Assembly: GCA_964219355.1 (NCBI GenBank)
Contig: CAXPOZ010000001.1
Location: forward strand, 372,001-436,000
DNA length: 64,000 bases
From: Parvularcula sp964219355
GTDB taxonomy: Bacteria; Pseudomonadota; Alphaproteobacteria; Caulobacterales; Parvularculaceae
Direction of reading: 5' to 3'
Shown: piece after piece, positions 18,704-26,435 of the stretch
How positions within the stretch are numbered: position 1 is the first letter of the stretch
Layout: each line of letters begins with the position of its first letter
Made by a program: the position numbers and the translations under genes
The notes under the pieces: model-generated
Told to the model about the DNA's origin: nothing
Seen by the model: the letters and a program-made list of their open reading frames with translations, nothing else
Databases searched by the model: none

Positions 18704-19060
18704 ATGAAATACATGCTGTTGATTGCTGAAGACGAAGCCGCGAACCCAATGCCGTCAGAAGGCCCTGCTTTTGAAGCCTATATGGCGCCTTGGGCAGCCT
18801 ATACCCAGAAATTACAGGAAGCCGGCGCCATGTCGAGCGGCGCACCGCTGGAGCTGAGCCATACCGCCAAATCTGTCCGGGTGAGAGACGGCGGACGCAC
18901 TGTTCAGGATGGACCCTACACGGATTCAAAAGAACAGCTGGGCGGATTCTACATTATTGAAGCTGGTTCCATGGAAGAAGCCCTCAACTGGGCAGCCGAA
19001 TGCCCCGGCGCCAAAACCGGGGTCGTCGAAGTTCGCCCCATTCCCGGCTGGGCCGAGTAG
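18704..19060 (+). CDS. YCII-related DGPF-domain protein, partner of the ECF42 sigma factor
   Basis: The 118-residue product begins MKYMLLIAEDE and contains VQDGPYTDSKEQLGGFYII, the DGPF signature of the YCII-related family. Such proteins adopt a ferredoxin-like alpha/beta fold. They are the habitual genomic partners of ECF42 sigma factors and are thought to be their targets or modulators; their biochemical role is not settled. The sigma gene starts 6 bases after its stop, and a candidate ECF42 promoter lies upstream. Confidence 0.88.
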   Translation: MKYMLLIAEDEAANPMPSEGPAFEAYMAPWAAYTQKLQEAGAMSSGAPLELSHTAKSVRVRDGGRTVQDGPYTDSKEQLGGFYIIEAGSMEEALNWAAECPGAKTGVVEVRPIPGWAE

Positions 19061-19065
19061 GACAA

Positions 19066-20292
19066 ATGACCGCGCAGGCTGCTCACCGGGAAGTCGAGCG
19101 GCTTGCGCGCACTGCCTATGGCCGTCTCTTGGGGCGATTAATCCGGCATGCCGGCAATCTTCAGCTGGCAGAGGATGCTTTAAGCGATGCCCTCGCCCGG
19201 GCATTGGAAGTATGGCCCGACAAGGGTGTCCCGGAGCGGCCAGAAGCTTGGCTGATCACGGTTTCCCGCAACCGCCTGACAGATCAGGCTCGCCGGGCGA
19301 TGACAAAGGGGGCGTCTGAGACGGAAGTTCTGCTCCGGCAGGCTGAGCGGGACGCCGCCGCAGAAGATGCCTCTCAATGGCCCCTCCCCGATCCAAGGCT
19401 GAGATTGCTGTTTGCCTGCGCCCATGACGCCGTCCCGCCATCTGTCCGTTCGCCCCTCATGCTGCAAACCGTCCTGGGACTGACGGCCGCGCGGATCGCC
19501 CCGCTTTTTCTTTCAAGTCCCACTGCAATGGGACAACAGCTCTCACGGGCGAAAGCCGCACTGGCCGATACCGTGCCCGGTTTTCATATCCCTGCGCCGC
19601 AGGATTGGCCGGCACTTCTGCCGCCGGTTCTCGATGCCATATATGGCGCTTTCTCCGCCGGGCTTGATGTGAGGGACGAAGAACTCGCGCGGGAAGCCTG
19701 CTATTTGTCTGAACTCTGTTGCGGCGCCTTCCCGAAAGTGCCCGAGGCAAGAGGCCTACATGCCCTCTGCCTCTACCGCTTTTCCCGTTTCGGCGCCGAC
19801 AGGGACAATAAAGGCGTCTTCATCCCATTCGAAAATCAGAGCCCTGATAACTGGAATCAGGGCCTCATCAATCGCGCCGAGCAGGTGCTACATATGGCAG
19901 CCCTGTCAAAACAGCCGGGACGGTTTCAGCTGGAGGCGGCCATTCAGTCGGCCCATATCCATATGCTGCGGACTGGCGAGGACCGGTGGACATCGATTAT
20001 TGGTCTTTATACGGCTCTTCGGCAAGTTACCCCTAACCTCGGCGCCATCATCGGCCACGCAGCCGCCTTGGTGGGCGCGGGCCGGCATACCGAGGCCGTC
20101 AGGACATTGCGGCTGGTTACTGACGAGGCCAGCGGCCACCAGCCCTATTGGGCAACGCTCGCGGCGGCGCTCGCAGAACTGGGACAAAAAGAGGAAACCT
20201 TCGCGGCCTATACCAGAGCCATGGAACTCTGCTCAGACGGCGGTGTCAGATCCTATCTTGAAACCCGGCGCACGCAGATCGCAGACGCCTGA
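19066..20292 (+). CDS. ECF42-type RNA polymerase sigma factor with C-terminal extension
   Basis: The ATG at 19066 gives 408 residues, much longer than ordinary ECF sigma factors. Region 2 is seen in LAEDALSDALARALEVWP and PEAWLITVSRNRLTDQARR, region 4 in RSPLMLQTVLGLTAARIAPLFL. After about residue 180 comes a long helical extension (ACYLSELCCGAFP, NRAEQVLHMA, RFQLEAAIQSAH, TALRQVTPNLGAI), which in the ECF42 group replaces an anti-sigma factor and carries TPR-like repeats. No anti-sigma gene is nearby, as expected. Likely stimulus unknown. An upstream in-frame ATG-like extension is rejected because it lies inside the DGPF gene. Confidence 0.9.
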   Translation: MTAQAAHREVERLARTAYGRLLGRLIRHAGNLQLAEDALSDALARALEVWPDKGVPERPEAWLITVSRNRLTDQARRAMTKGASETEVLLRQAERDAAAEDASQWPLPDPRLRLLFACAHDAVPPSVRSPLMLQTVLGLTAARIAPLFLSSPTAMGQQLSRAKAALADTVPGFHIPAPQDWPALLPPVLDAIYGAFSAGLDVRDEELAREACYLSELCCGAFPKVPEARGLHALCLYRFSRFGADRDNKGVFIPFENQSPDNWNQGLINRAEQVLHMAALSKQPGRFQLEAAIQSAHIHMLRTGEDRWTSIIGLYTALRQVTPNLGAIIGHAAALVGAGRHTEAVRTLRLVTDEASGHQPYWATLAAALAELGQKEETFAAYTRAMELCSDGGVRSYLETRRTQIADA

Positions 20293-20310
20293 TCCGTCCG
20301 TATACACCAG

Positions 20311-21060
20311 TTATGCGTTCCTCAGGATGCGTTCCGCAAGACCGGGCGCGATCCGGGCAATGACCTTCAGCAGCGCGGCCTGCGCGATAGCGATTTCGGT
20401 CTTTTCCTTCTGCAGGCCGTCGAGCACTTCGCTCGCCGCGCGCTCAGGCGTTATTTTGTTTTTGCCGCGCCCCGCCGTCATGTCGGTTTCAACCAGCCCC
20501 ATCATGGCATCGACGACGAGGATATGCCGCGCCTTCTCTTCGCATTGATAGCGCAAGGTCTTCGTAAAACTCCGCAAGCCCGCCTTGGTCGCACAATAGA
20601 CGGGGGCGGACTTTTTCGGCGCGAGCGCCAATGATGAGGTGATGTTCACGATCGCCGCAGCGGGCTGCGCTTTCAGAACTGGCAGAAGCCCGGTCGTCAG
20701 TTCAATGATCGAGGTCAGGTTGACCTCGATCTCATCACGCGCCTGCTCGATCACCCTCGCCTGGTCCTTGCCGAAAAGATCAAGCTCATACTGGACACCG
20801 GCATTGTTGATCAGGATCGACAGGTCCGGCTGTTCGGACTGGAGCGTGCCGATCAGCGCATCGACGTGATCGCGCCGGGATAGATCGGCGGGGAGGAATT
20901 CAACGCGGCCGGGATAGGCCTCTTCAAGCTTTTTGACCGGCGCCCCGCTGCGGCTGAGCGCCAGCACCTGCGCGCCGCGCTTGAGGAGGCCGCGCGCAAG
21001 CTCGAGACCGATCCCCCGGCTTGCGCCTGTGACCAGCGCCTTGTGCCCCGTCAACAGCAT
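20311..21060 (-). CDS. Short-chain dehydrogenase/reductase
   Basis: The 249-residue protein has the classical SDR cofactor loop TGASRGIG, the NNAG motif, the catalytic serine region NITSSLALAP and YCATKAG with the YxxxK pair. The order and length match NAD(P)-dependent oxidoreductases. A long linker with FGKDQARVIEQARDE and the end VIARIAPGLAERIL resemble DltE-like proteins. Substrate unknown. It lies 8 bases after the aldolase gene on the same strand, so the two are probably one transcript. Confidence 0.88.
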   Translation of the reverse strand: MLLTGHKALVTGASRGIGLELARGLLKRGAQVLALSRSGAPVKKLEEAYPGRVEFLPADLSRRDHVDALIGTLQSEQPDLSILINNAGVQYELDLFGKDQARVIEQARDEIEVNLTSIIELTTGLLPVLKAQPAAAIVNITSSLALAPKKSAPVYCATKAGLRSFTKTLRYQCEEKARHILVVDAMMGLVETDMTAGRGKNKITPERAASEVLDGLQKEKTEIAIAQAALLKVIARIAPGLAERILRNA

Positions 21061-21068
21061 CCGGGCGC

Positions 21069-21878
21069 TTAAACGTCCCAGCCCGGATTTTCGCGGGCGA
21101 GGCGGCGGACGAGCCCCGGCCAGATCAGCTTGTCGCCGATCCCCTTGATCCAGAGCGGCGAGGATTGCTGATAGACGAGGCGCGACATTTCTTCGCTCTC
21201 TTCGATCACCTTGCCGGCGGATTGCGCGAGGATCTGGATCTCACACGCCCGCTCCAGATAATACATCCGCGCAAAGGCGATCGCGCAATTGGCCCCTGTC
21301 GTCAGTGTACCGTGGTTGCGCAGGATCATGCAGGAATGATCGCCGAGATCCGCTTGAAGGCGCGCGCGCTCCTCAAGATTGAAGGCAATCCCTTCATAGG
21401 CGTGATAGGCCACATCATCATGGATCTGCATTGCATGCTGGCTGAGCCGGCTGAGCCCTTCTTCTAGCGCGGAGACGGCAATGCCGTATGGGCTGTGAAG
21501 ATGAAGGACGCAGCCCGCATCATGGCGGACTTCGTGAACGGCAGAATGGATCGTGAAGCCCGCCGCATTCGCCGTATACGGACTTTCATTGAGCTTCTTG
21601 CCCTCAACATCAATCTTGAGCAGCGAAGACGCCGTCATCTCTTCGAAGAAGATACCGAAGGGATTGATCAGGAAACGGGGCTGGCCATCCTCATCCGGCA
21701 GGCGCGCGGAGATATGGGTGAATACGAGATCATCCCAGCCAAAAAGCTGGACCAGTCGATAGGTCGCAGCCAGCTCGCAACGGATGCGCCATTCCTCCTC
21801 CGACACCTCTCCTTTTAGGGATGGCAGATCGGCGGGCGGGATTTCCTGGGGCACCATATCGATGGGCGTATCACTCAT
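21069..21878 (-). CDS. Class II aldolase/adducin family protein
   Basis: The 269-residue product shows the class II aldolase pattern: FTHISARLP, INPFGIFFEEMTASSLLKID, then the zinc histidines in VLHLHSPYG and the later ILRNHGTLTTG. The family contains sugar-phosphate aldolases, epimerases and eukaryotic adducin heads. This longer adducin-like bacterial type is common in proteobacteria without a confirmed substrate. It is the first gene of a likely two-gene unit with the SDR and diverges from nadK. Confidence 0.87.
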   Translation of the reverse strand: MSDTPIDMVPQEIPPADLPSLKGEVSEEEWRIRCELAATYRLVQLFGWDDLVFTHISARLPDEDGQPRFLINPFGIFFEEMTASSLLKIDVEGKKLNESPYTANAAGFTIHSAVHEVRHDAGCVLHLHSPYGIAVSALEEGLSRLSQHAMQIHDDVAYHAYEGIAFNLEERARLQADLGDHSCMILRNHGTLTTGANCAIAFARMYYLERACEIQILAQSAGKVIEESEEMSRLVYQQSSPLWIKGIGDKLIWPGLVRRLARENPGWDV

Positions 21879-21952
21879 TCTTACCTCCCGGTCGCGGAAT
21901 GGACCTCAATTTGCTATATCCAGATGCACAAGCCCTATGGCAGACAGCAACT

Positions 21953-21977
21953 GGCGGATACAGTTAGCATATCCGCC
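21953..21977. repeat. Inverted repeat before nadK
   Basis: GGCGGATA (21953-21960) and TATCCGCC (21970-21977) are perfect 8-base arms around CAGTTAGCA. The repeat ends 18 bases before the nadK start and lies between nadK and the diverging aldolase gene, so it could be a regulator site for either or an mRNA hairpin. Confidence 0.45.
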
Positions 21978-21995
21978 TCCGGGGGAAGGACATAG

Positions 21996-22775
21996 ATGGC
22001 AGGCAGAAATAAGGGTCAGCGGATCGCCTTTGTCGCCAGTGACCGGCCGAGAGGTCAGGCCGCGCTGAAAGAACTCGTCAAGATGTACGGCAATTGTGAC
22101 CCCGATGACGCCGAAGTCATCGTCGCATTGGGGGGTGATGGCACCCTGCTCGATGTCCTGCGCGCCCATATGCATCACGACATTCCGGTCTATGGGATGA
22201 ATTGCGGTACGGTCGGCTTCCTGATGAACGAGTATAACCCGGCCGCCCTCCCTGAACGGATCGCCAAAGCGGACCGCGTCGTCATCAACCCCTTGCGCAT
22301 GATCGCGACCGACGGGCGCGGCAAGAGGCATGAGGCGATGGCGATCAACGAAATCGCTCTCCTGCGGGAGACCCGCCAGACCGCGCGCATCACCATCAAA
22401 GTGCATGGCCAGACACGGATGGAGACCCTGATCTGTGATGGGGTCCTTTTATCCACCCCTGCCGGCTCGACCGCCTATAATCTCTCCGCGCACGGCCCGA
22501 TCCTGCCGATCAGCTCGAACCTGCTGGCGCTGACGCCGATCAGCCCGTTCCGGCCGCGGCGCTGGCGCGGGGCGCTCCTCTCTTATGACGCGGAAGTCGA
22601 TTTCGAGGTGCAGGACCCTGAATTCCGTACTGTGCTCGCGACCGCTGACAATTACGAAGTCCGGGACGTCAAAACCGTCCATGGCTCGATTGCGCGGGAT
22701 ATCGAAATGTGCCTGCTGTTTGATGCCGGTGCGGGCCTTGAGGAACGCATTCTCGAAGAACAGTTCGAATACTGA
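21996..22775 (+). CDS. nadK: NAD kinase
   Basis: The 259-residue enzyme phosphorylates NAD to NADP in the cytoplasm. The catalytic GGDGT loop is at residues 46-50 (Asp48), NEIALLRE and the second signature TPAGSTAYNLSAHGPI follow, then the beta-sandwich. Length and order match alphaproteobacterial NadK. GGGGAAGGA gives a good SD. Its TGA directly abuts the TGA of the converging membrane protein gene (TGATCA), leaving no intergenic base. Confidence 0.95.
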   Translation: MAGRNKGQRIAFVASDRPRGQAALKELVKMYGNCDPDDAEVIVALGGDGTLLDVLRAHMHHDIPVYGMNCGTVGFLMNEYNPAALPERIAKADRVVINPLRMIATDGRGKRHEAMAINEIALLRETRQTARITIKVHGQTRMETLICDGVLLSTPAGSTAYNLSAHGPILPISSNLLALTPISPFRPRRWRGALLSYDAEVDFEVQDPEFRTVLATADNYEVRDVKTVHGSIARDIEMCLLFDAGAGLEERILEEQFEY

Positions 22776-23150
22776 TCAAAAAACGAACGCAAGCCCTGTC
22801 GTCAGGGCCACAGACGCAAACAGACTCGTTGAGGGGAACCTGAACGGGTTGATGCCGCCTTTGATTGCGACGGCACCGCTCAAGACGCTGAACGCAGCAG
22901 AGCACACACCCATGAAAATGACGAGCTCGACACCCGCGCCGGTTCGCGCAGCATGAATGTAGCCGACCGTCATCGCGACCAGCAGAAGCGTTGTGATGTG
23001 CCAGCAATAGTAATTGAGCCATTTGGATGCGGCCGGCAGCGACTGGTCCGCAAGAAGGGGTCGCGCCACGAACTTGCCGCCGACGAAAGTGTGCACGGCA
23101 AAAGTCAGCGCCGATAATCCCGCTGCCGCCCACATAAGGCCAGTATGCAT
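22776..23150 (-). CDS. Small four-helix membrane protein, function unknown
   Basis: The 124-residue protein has four hydrophobic segments: about 5-24, 46-64 (NYYCWHITTLLLVAM), 75-96 and 104-123. A histidine and tryptophan in WHITT and a short loop KGGINPFRFPST are notable. It resembles small uncharacterised inner-membrane proteins found across alphaproteobacteria; I cannot name the family. It converges on nadK with abutting stop codons and stands alone on its strand. Confidence 0.7.
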   Translation of the reverse strand: MHTGLMWAAAGLSALTFAVHTFVGGKFVARPLLADQSLPAASKWLNYYCWHITTLLLVAMTVGYIHAARTGAGVELVIFMGVCSAAFSVLSGAVAIKGGINPFRFPSTSLFASVALTTGLAFVF

Positions 23151-23315
23151 GACGATCCCTCCCCTTTAGGGGATCACTCAATCCGTTTGAGGGCTGGTTT
23201 GCCATGCGTCCGAAAGCCCCTGCGGCGACCGGTCCCGCCCCCAAATGGCTGGTAAGACAGCGTTAACGAAGATTGCCGTAAGGTTCCTTTTGCATATTTG
23301 CGAGACAGGACCTCC

Positions 23316-24890
23316 ATGAGCGCTCAAGCGGTCCGGCTAACCGGGATCGATATCGATAACGCCCTGCAGAATGCGCATCTCGAGATCGCATTCCAGCCGA
23401 TTGTCGCCTTTTCGGGCCGTCAGTTGCGGCGTTACGAAGCCTTTGTGCGCTGGGATCATCCGGGCCTTGGCCCCCTGCCGCCGGGCGCCTTTCTCTCCTT
23501 TTTCGAAAGCCAGGGCCGAATCGGTGAGCTGACCCGCTATGTACTCGGCAATACGCTGGCGAGCGCGGTCACGGCTGAGCTGCCCGATGGTGTCGGGGTG
23601 TCGATCAATCTGTCGGTCGCGGATCTGAATGATCCGACGCTGCCCAAGACCGTCACCAAGATGCTGAAAACCTATGAGTGGCCGGCCAAGCGGCTGACGC
23701 TCGAATGCCCGCTCTTTTCGCCCGACACGCCGATCGATGTGCAGGCCAAAGCCTATCAGCGGCTGGCCGAGACCGGCTGCCCGCTGGCGCTCGAAGTGCG
23801 CGGCCGCGCCAGCGACGCGATGAAGGGGCTTGATCCCTTCCCCTTCACCGAAATCAAGACTGGCGGCCCTGCTGTCCTGCGGCAAGTGCGCTCAAGCCGT
23901 GGCGGGCCGGGCCTTAATACGCTCTCGGAGCTTTTGAGCTTCGCCAAAGAGCGGAATGTCGAGATCACTGCTGTCGGCGTCGAAGACCACGAAGCCGCGA
24001 CCGCGCTCGATTCGCTGGGCTTTGACCTTGGTCAGGGCAATGCCCTTGGCCGCGCGGCGTCCCTGCCCGCAGGCACCAAATCAGAAGCTGTCGCTGCCCC
24101 TGTCGAGAAAGCGCCTTCTGCATCGGCAGAGCCGCCGCTCGATCTGTCGAGTGAAGAAGATCAGCGCCGGGCGGATAGCCATACCCGCCGTGCCCGGATT
24201 GCCGCAGCGAAACGCGTTGCCATGCGTCGCCTGAAAGCTGTCTCAACCCCGGCTGAGGACAGCGGAGACGCAACGCCCGACGCCATTGCAACGGCCCGCT
24301 CGCTGCAGTCCCGGCTTGAGCAGCATTTCCCGAAAGATGCGGCCCTGCCCGAAGAGGCGGACGAAGAAAAAGTCAGCGCGGAAATCACGTCGCTCGCTGA
24401 AGCTGCGGCGGCCCCGGTCGAGAACGAATCCTCTGTCGAGGCGCTCCTGCGTGAGCTGCCGGCGGATATTCGCGAAACCAAGATTACAGATACGCTGAAG
24501 GCGGAATGTACGGACCCGGCGGATACGCTGGATGAGGTCGTCAATGATCTGCCTGTCCTGCCGACGGACACAGCGGATGACCCGGCGGACAAGCCTGAGC
24601 TGATCACAGACAGCACGCTCTTTGCGGAGCGTGAATATGTCCCCGATGAGCCGCCGCTATGGCTGCATCTTCTGCAGAAGAAATACCGCATCACGCATTT
24701 CTGGCCCCGCTCCTGGCGGCGCTGGCATCGTGAGCGGATGGCTGCTCGTGAAGAGCGTCTGGAAGAGCTAGAGACTGTGCGCGAGGACGACCCGATCCGC
24801 AGTGAGCGGCGCGAGGAGAACCCCGTTCCGGTCATGTCCGAGCGCGAGGTACACCCGCTCGTCTTCGGCCCAATGGCCGATCTTCGGTAA
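23316..24890 (+). CDS. Degenerate EAL-domain protein with long acidic tail
   Basis: The ATG at 23316 (AGGA upstream) gives 524 residues; a TTG at 23298 is less likely. Residues 1-245 form an EAL domain, but key motifs are altered: EAF for EAL (Glu41 kept), ECP for ExTE, EVRGRA where DDFGTG belongs, IKTG for LKID, and VGVE for EGVE. SINLS and the final QGN are retained. It is therefore probably not an active c-di-GMP phosphodiesterase but may bind the nucleotide or a partner. The rest is acidic, Ala-rich and disordered-looking, with a basic helix RRARIAAAKRVAMRR. There are no membrane segments. The last 123 bases overlap thiO on the other strand. Confidence 0.82.
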   Translation: MSAQAVRLTGIDIDNALQNAHLEIAFQPIVAFSGRQLRRYEAFVRWDHPGLGPLPPGAFLSFFESQGRIGELTRYVLGNTLASAVTAELPDGVGVSINLSVADLNDPTLPKTVTKMLKTYEWPAKRLTLECPLFSPDTPIDVQAKAYQRLAETGCPLALEVRGRASDAMKGLDPFPFTEIKTGGPAVLRQVRSSRGGPGLNTLSELLSFAKERNVEITAVGVEDHEAATALDSLGFDLGQGNALGRAASLPAGTKSEAVAAPVEKAPSASAEPPLDLSSEEDQRRADSHTRRARIAAAKRVAMRRLKAVSTPAEDSGDATPDAIATARSLQSRLEQHFPKDAALPEEADEEKVSAEITSLAEAAAAPVENESSVEALLRELPADIRETKITDTLKAECTDPADTLDEVVNDLPVLPTDTADDPADKPELITDSTLFAEREYVPDEPPLWLHLLQKKYRITHFWPRSWRRWHRERMAAREERLEELETVREDDPIRSERREENPVPVMSEREVHPLVFGPMADLR

Positions 24891-25739
24891 TCCGCTTTTT
24901 AAGGCCGGACGCACCCCGTCAAACACTTTCAACCGTTCCGTTCCCTGCAAGGGGGGACAGACCGAGACAGCTTCCCACCACAGCCCATCGAACATGGCCG
25001 GCTCGCCGTCTTCGATCTCTTCGGTTGCGCCGATATAGAGAAGCCCGTCTGCCTTGGGGCAGAAATAGACAGTCTGTGTCCTGACGACATGGGTGAGCTT
25101 CAGCTCTGGCGCATGGTGCAGGAATGCCCGACCTCTCACGCCTTCCATCTCGAAGGCACCTGGGAGGAGCTCAGTGGATCGAACACCGCCAGCCAGCACG
25201 ATGCGGTCGGTCATCAACCGCTCCGTCCCTGCCCGGACAGAAATACTCTCGGGCCCGCACTCAATCGCATCCGCCTTGAGCTGGATATGCGTGCCGCCTG
25301 CTTTCCGGAAGGCATCTAGCAGGACGGACCGCAATAAACGGGGATCGGCCTGCCCTTCTTCAGGGACAAGCCAGGCGCGGCTCGCCGGGAAACCCGCCGG
25401 CGGCTCGGTCTCGATCGCGGATGAAGACGGTGCGGACGGGAAACCGATGCCGATGATGCCGTTCTGGTCATAACCGACAGTCTGACCTGTTTCATTCATC
25501 AGCTCACGGGCAAAATCCGGCCAGAAAGTGAGCCCCTCTTCGAGCAGTGCGCCTAGGCTGCCTGCGGCACGAGGATGATGACGCTCAAAACTCGGGGCCA
25601 GCATACCAGCCGCGGCATCGGTCGAGCGTGGGCCATCGTCTCCGATACAGGTCACACGGTGCCCGGCCTGGGCAAGCTTCCACGCCGCCGAAAGGCCGAT
25701 CACTCCGTCCCCGATGATGAGAATATGCTGCACCGCCAT
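24768..25739 (-). CDS. thiO: ThiO-like FAD-dependent glycine oxidase/amino-acid oxidase
   Basis: The 323-residue flavoprotein has the FAD-binding start IIGDGVIGLSAAWKLAQAG, the DAO-family patch STDAAAGMLAP, then the substrate side FDGVRPALKSGLPKIG and the end GHDRNGVLLAPLTADRV, which is well conserved in ThiO. ThiO oxidises glycine to the imine for the thiazole of thiamine. No other thiamine genes are in the window, so a broader amino-acid oxidase role remains possible. The gene ends inside the EAL gene on the other strand. It follows the holin gene by 30 bases. Confidence 0.85.
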   Translation of the reverse strand: MAVQHILIIGDGVIGLSAAWKLAQAGHRVTCIGDDGPRSTDAAAGMLAPSFERHHPRAAGSLGALLEEGLTFWPDFARELMNETGQTVGYDQNGIIGIGFPSAPSSSAIETEPPAGFPASRAWLVPEEGQADPRLLRSVLLDAFRKAGGTHIQLKADAIECGPESISVRAGTERLMTDRIVLAGGVRSTELLPGAFEMEGVRGRAFLHHAPELKLTHVVRTQTVYFCPKADGLLYIGATEEIEDGEPAMFDGLWWEAVSVCPPLQGTERLKVFDGVRPALKSGLPKIGHWAEDERVYLALGHDRNGVLLAPLTADRVVLAHSL

Positions 25740-25769
25740 AGGAAAGAGCGGTTACCGACTTCTCGAGGA

Positions 25770-26306
25770 TCAGTGCAAGCCGCTCATCACGCGCGTCTTC
25801 TCAACGGAGTCCGCCGACGAGCCGAAATAGTAGTTCACGACCGCCGCCGTCATGGTCGCCAGCGCCCCCAGCATGATCGAGAATTCCGTTCCGGCTTCGG
25901 ACGGCAATTCCCGCCACAGCATGGTCGCCATCACGAAAAAGAACCCGCCAATTACGCCCAGCCCGAGCACCGCCGGGGTGATGTCCTTGATCGCCCGCTG
26001 ACGCGCCCGCGCATCCGCCCGGTCCGAGGCCGCAATTCGGCGCGACTCATTCTGTGCCGTCAGCATGGCCTTGCGAAAATCAAGCTCCGCTTCCTTCAGC
26101 GCGGCGAGCGCTTTGGGATCGCGGCCAACCACCGCTTCGAGGATCACGCCGTCAGGTGCGGCCTCCTCTCCCGTCACTGCTTTTGAGACCGCCGCGACCG
26201 CTGCGCCTGCCAGCGGACCACCAAGCGCGCCTGCAAGAGTTGGCGCAAATTGCCCGACCGCCCGCGCTAGCCGTTCGCGGAGGGGAGGATTTTCTGAGAT
26301 CGTCAT
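25770..26306 (-). CDS. Three-TM holin of the gene-transfer-agent release type
   Basis: The ATG at 26306 follows AGGAG by 8 bases and gives 178 residues; an ATG six codons earlier lies inside the SD hairpin. After a Gly/Ala-rich segment (residues 20-45) comes a charged helix ending in NESRRIAASDRADARARQRAIKD, then hydrophobic helices at about 115-133 and 148-163, and YYFGSSADSVEKTR. This matches the family described as holin of 3 TMs for gene-transfer release, known from Rhodobacter GTA. No head or tail genes are nearby; GTA lysis genes can lie away from the structural cluster. A stem over the SD may limit its translation. Confidence 0.78.
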   Translation of the reverse strand: MTISENPPLRERLARAVGQFAPTLAGALGGPLAGAAVAAVSKAVTGEEAAPDGVILEAVVGRDPKALAALKEAELDFRKAMLTAQNESRRIAASDRADARARQRAIKDITPAVLGLGVIGGFFFVMATMLWRELPSEAGTEFSIMLGALATMTAAVVNYYFGSSADSVEKTRVMSGLH

Positions 26307-26312
26307 AAGGCA

Positions 26313-26334
26313 CTCCTCAGCCATTCTTGAGGAG
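26313..26334 (-). promoter_or_regulatory. Hairpin sequestering the holin ribosome binding site
   Basis: CTCCTCA and TGAGGAG form a perfect 7-bp inverted repeat with an 8-base loop. On the minus-strand mRNA the 3' arm TGAGGAG is the Shine-Dalgarno for the ATG at 26306, so pairing would block ribosome access. Confidence 0.5.
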
Positions 26335-26435
26335 AATAAACCGGACTGGGCGCATGGGGATTAATTCACGCCTCGAGACCTTTTCGATGCTGCCGAACGG
26401 GCCCAAGGTTCCGAGTCTCTCAACAAGTCCGAACA

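Noticed and set aside
23316..24890. Identification of the EAL protein as TipF
   Set aside because: TipF has N-terminal membrane helices and a coiled coil before the EAL domain; here the EAL domain starts at the N-terminus and the tail follows it.
25770..26306. Prophage remnant around the holin
   Set aside because: No integrase, terminase, capsid or tail genes and no att-like repeats are visible; neighbours are ordinary metabolic genes.
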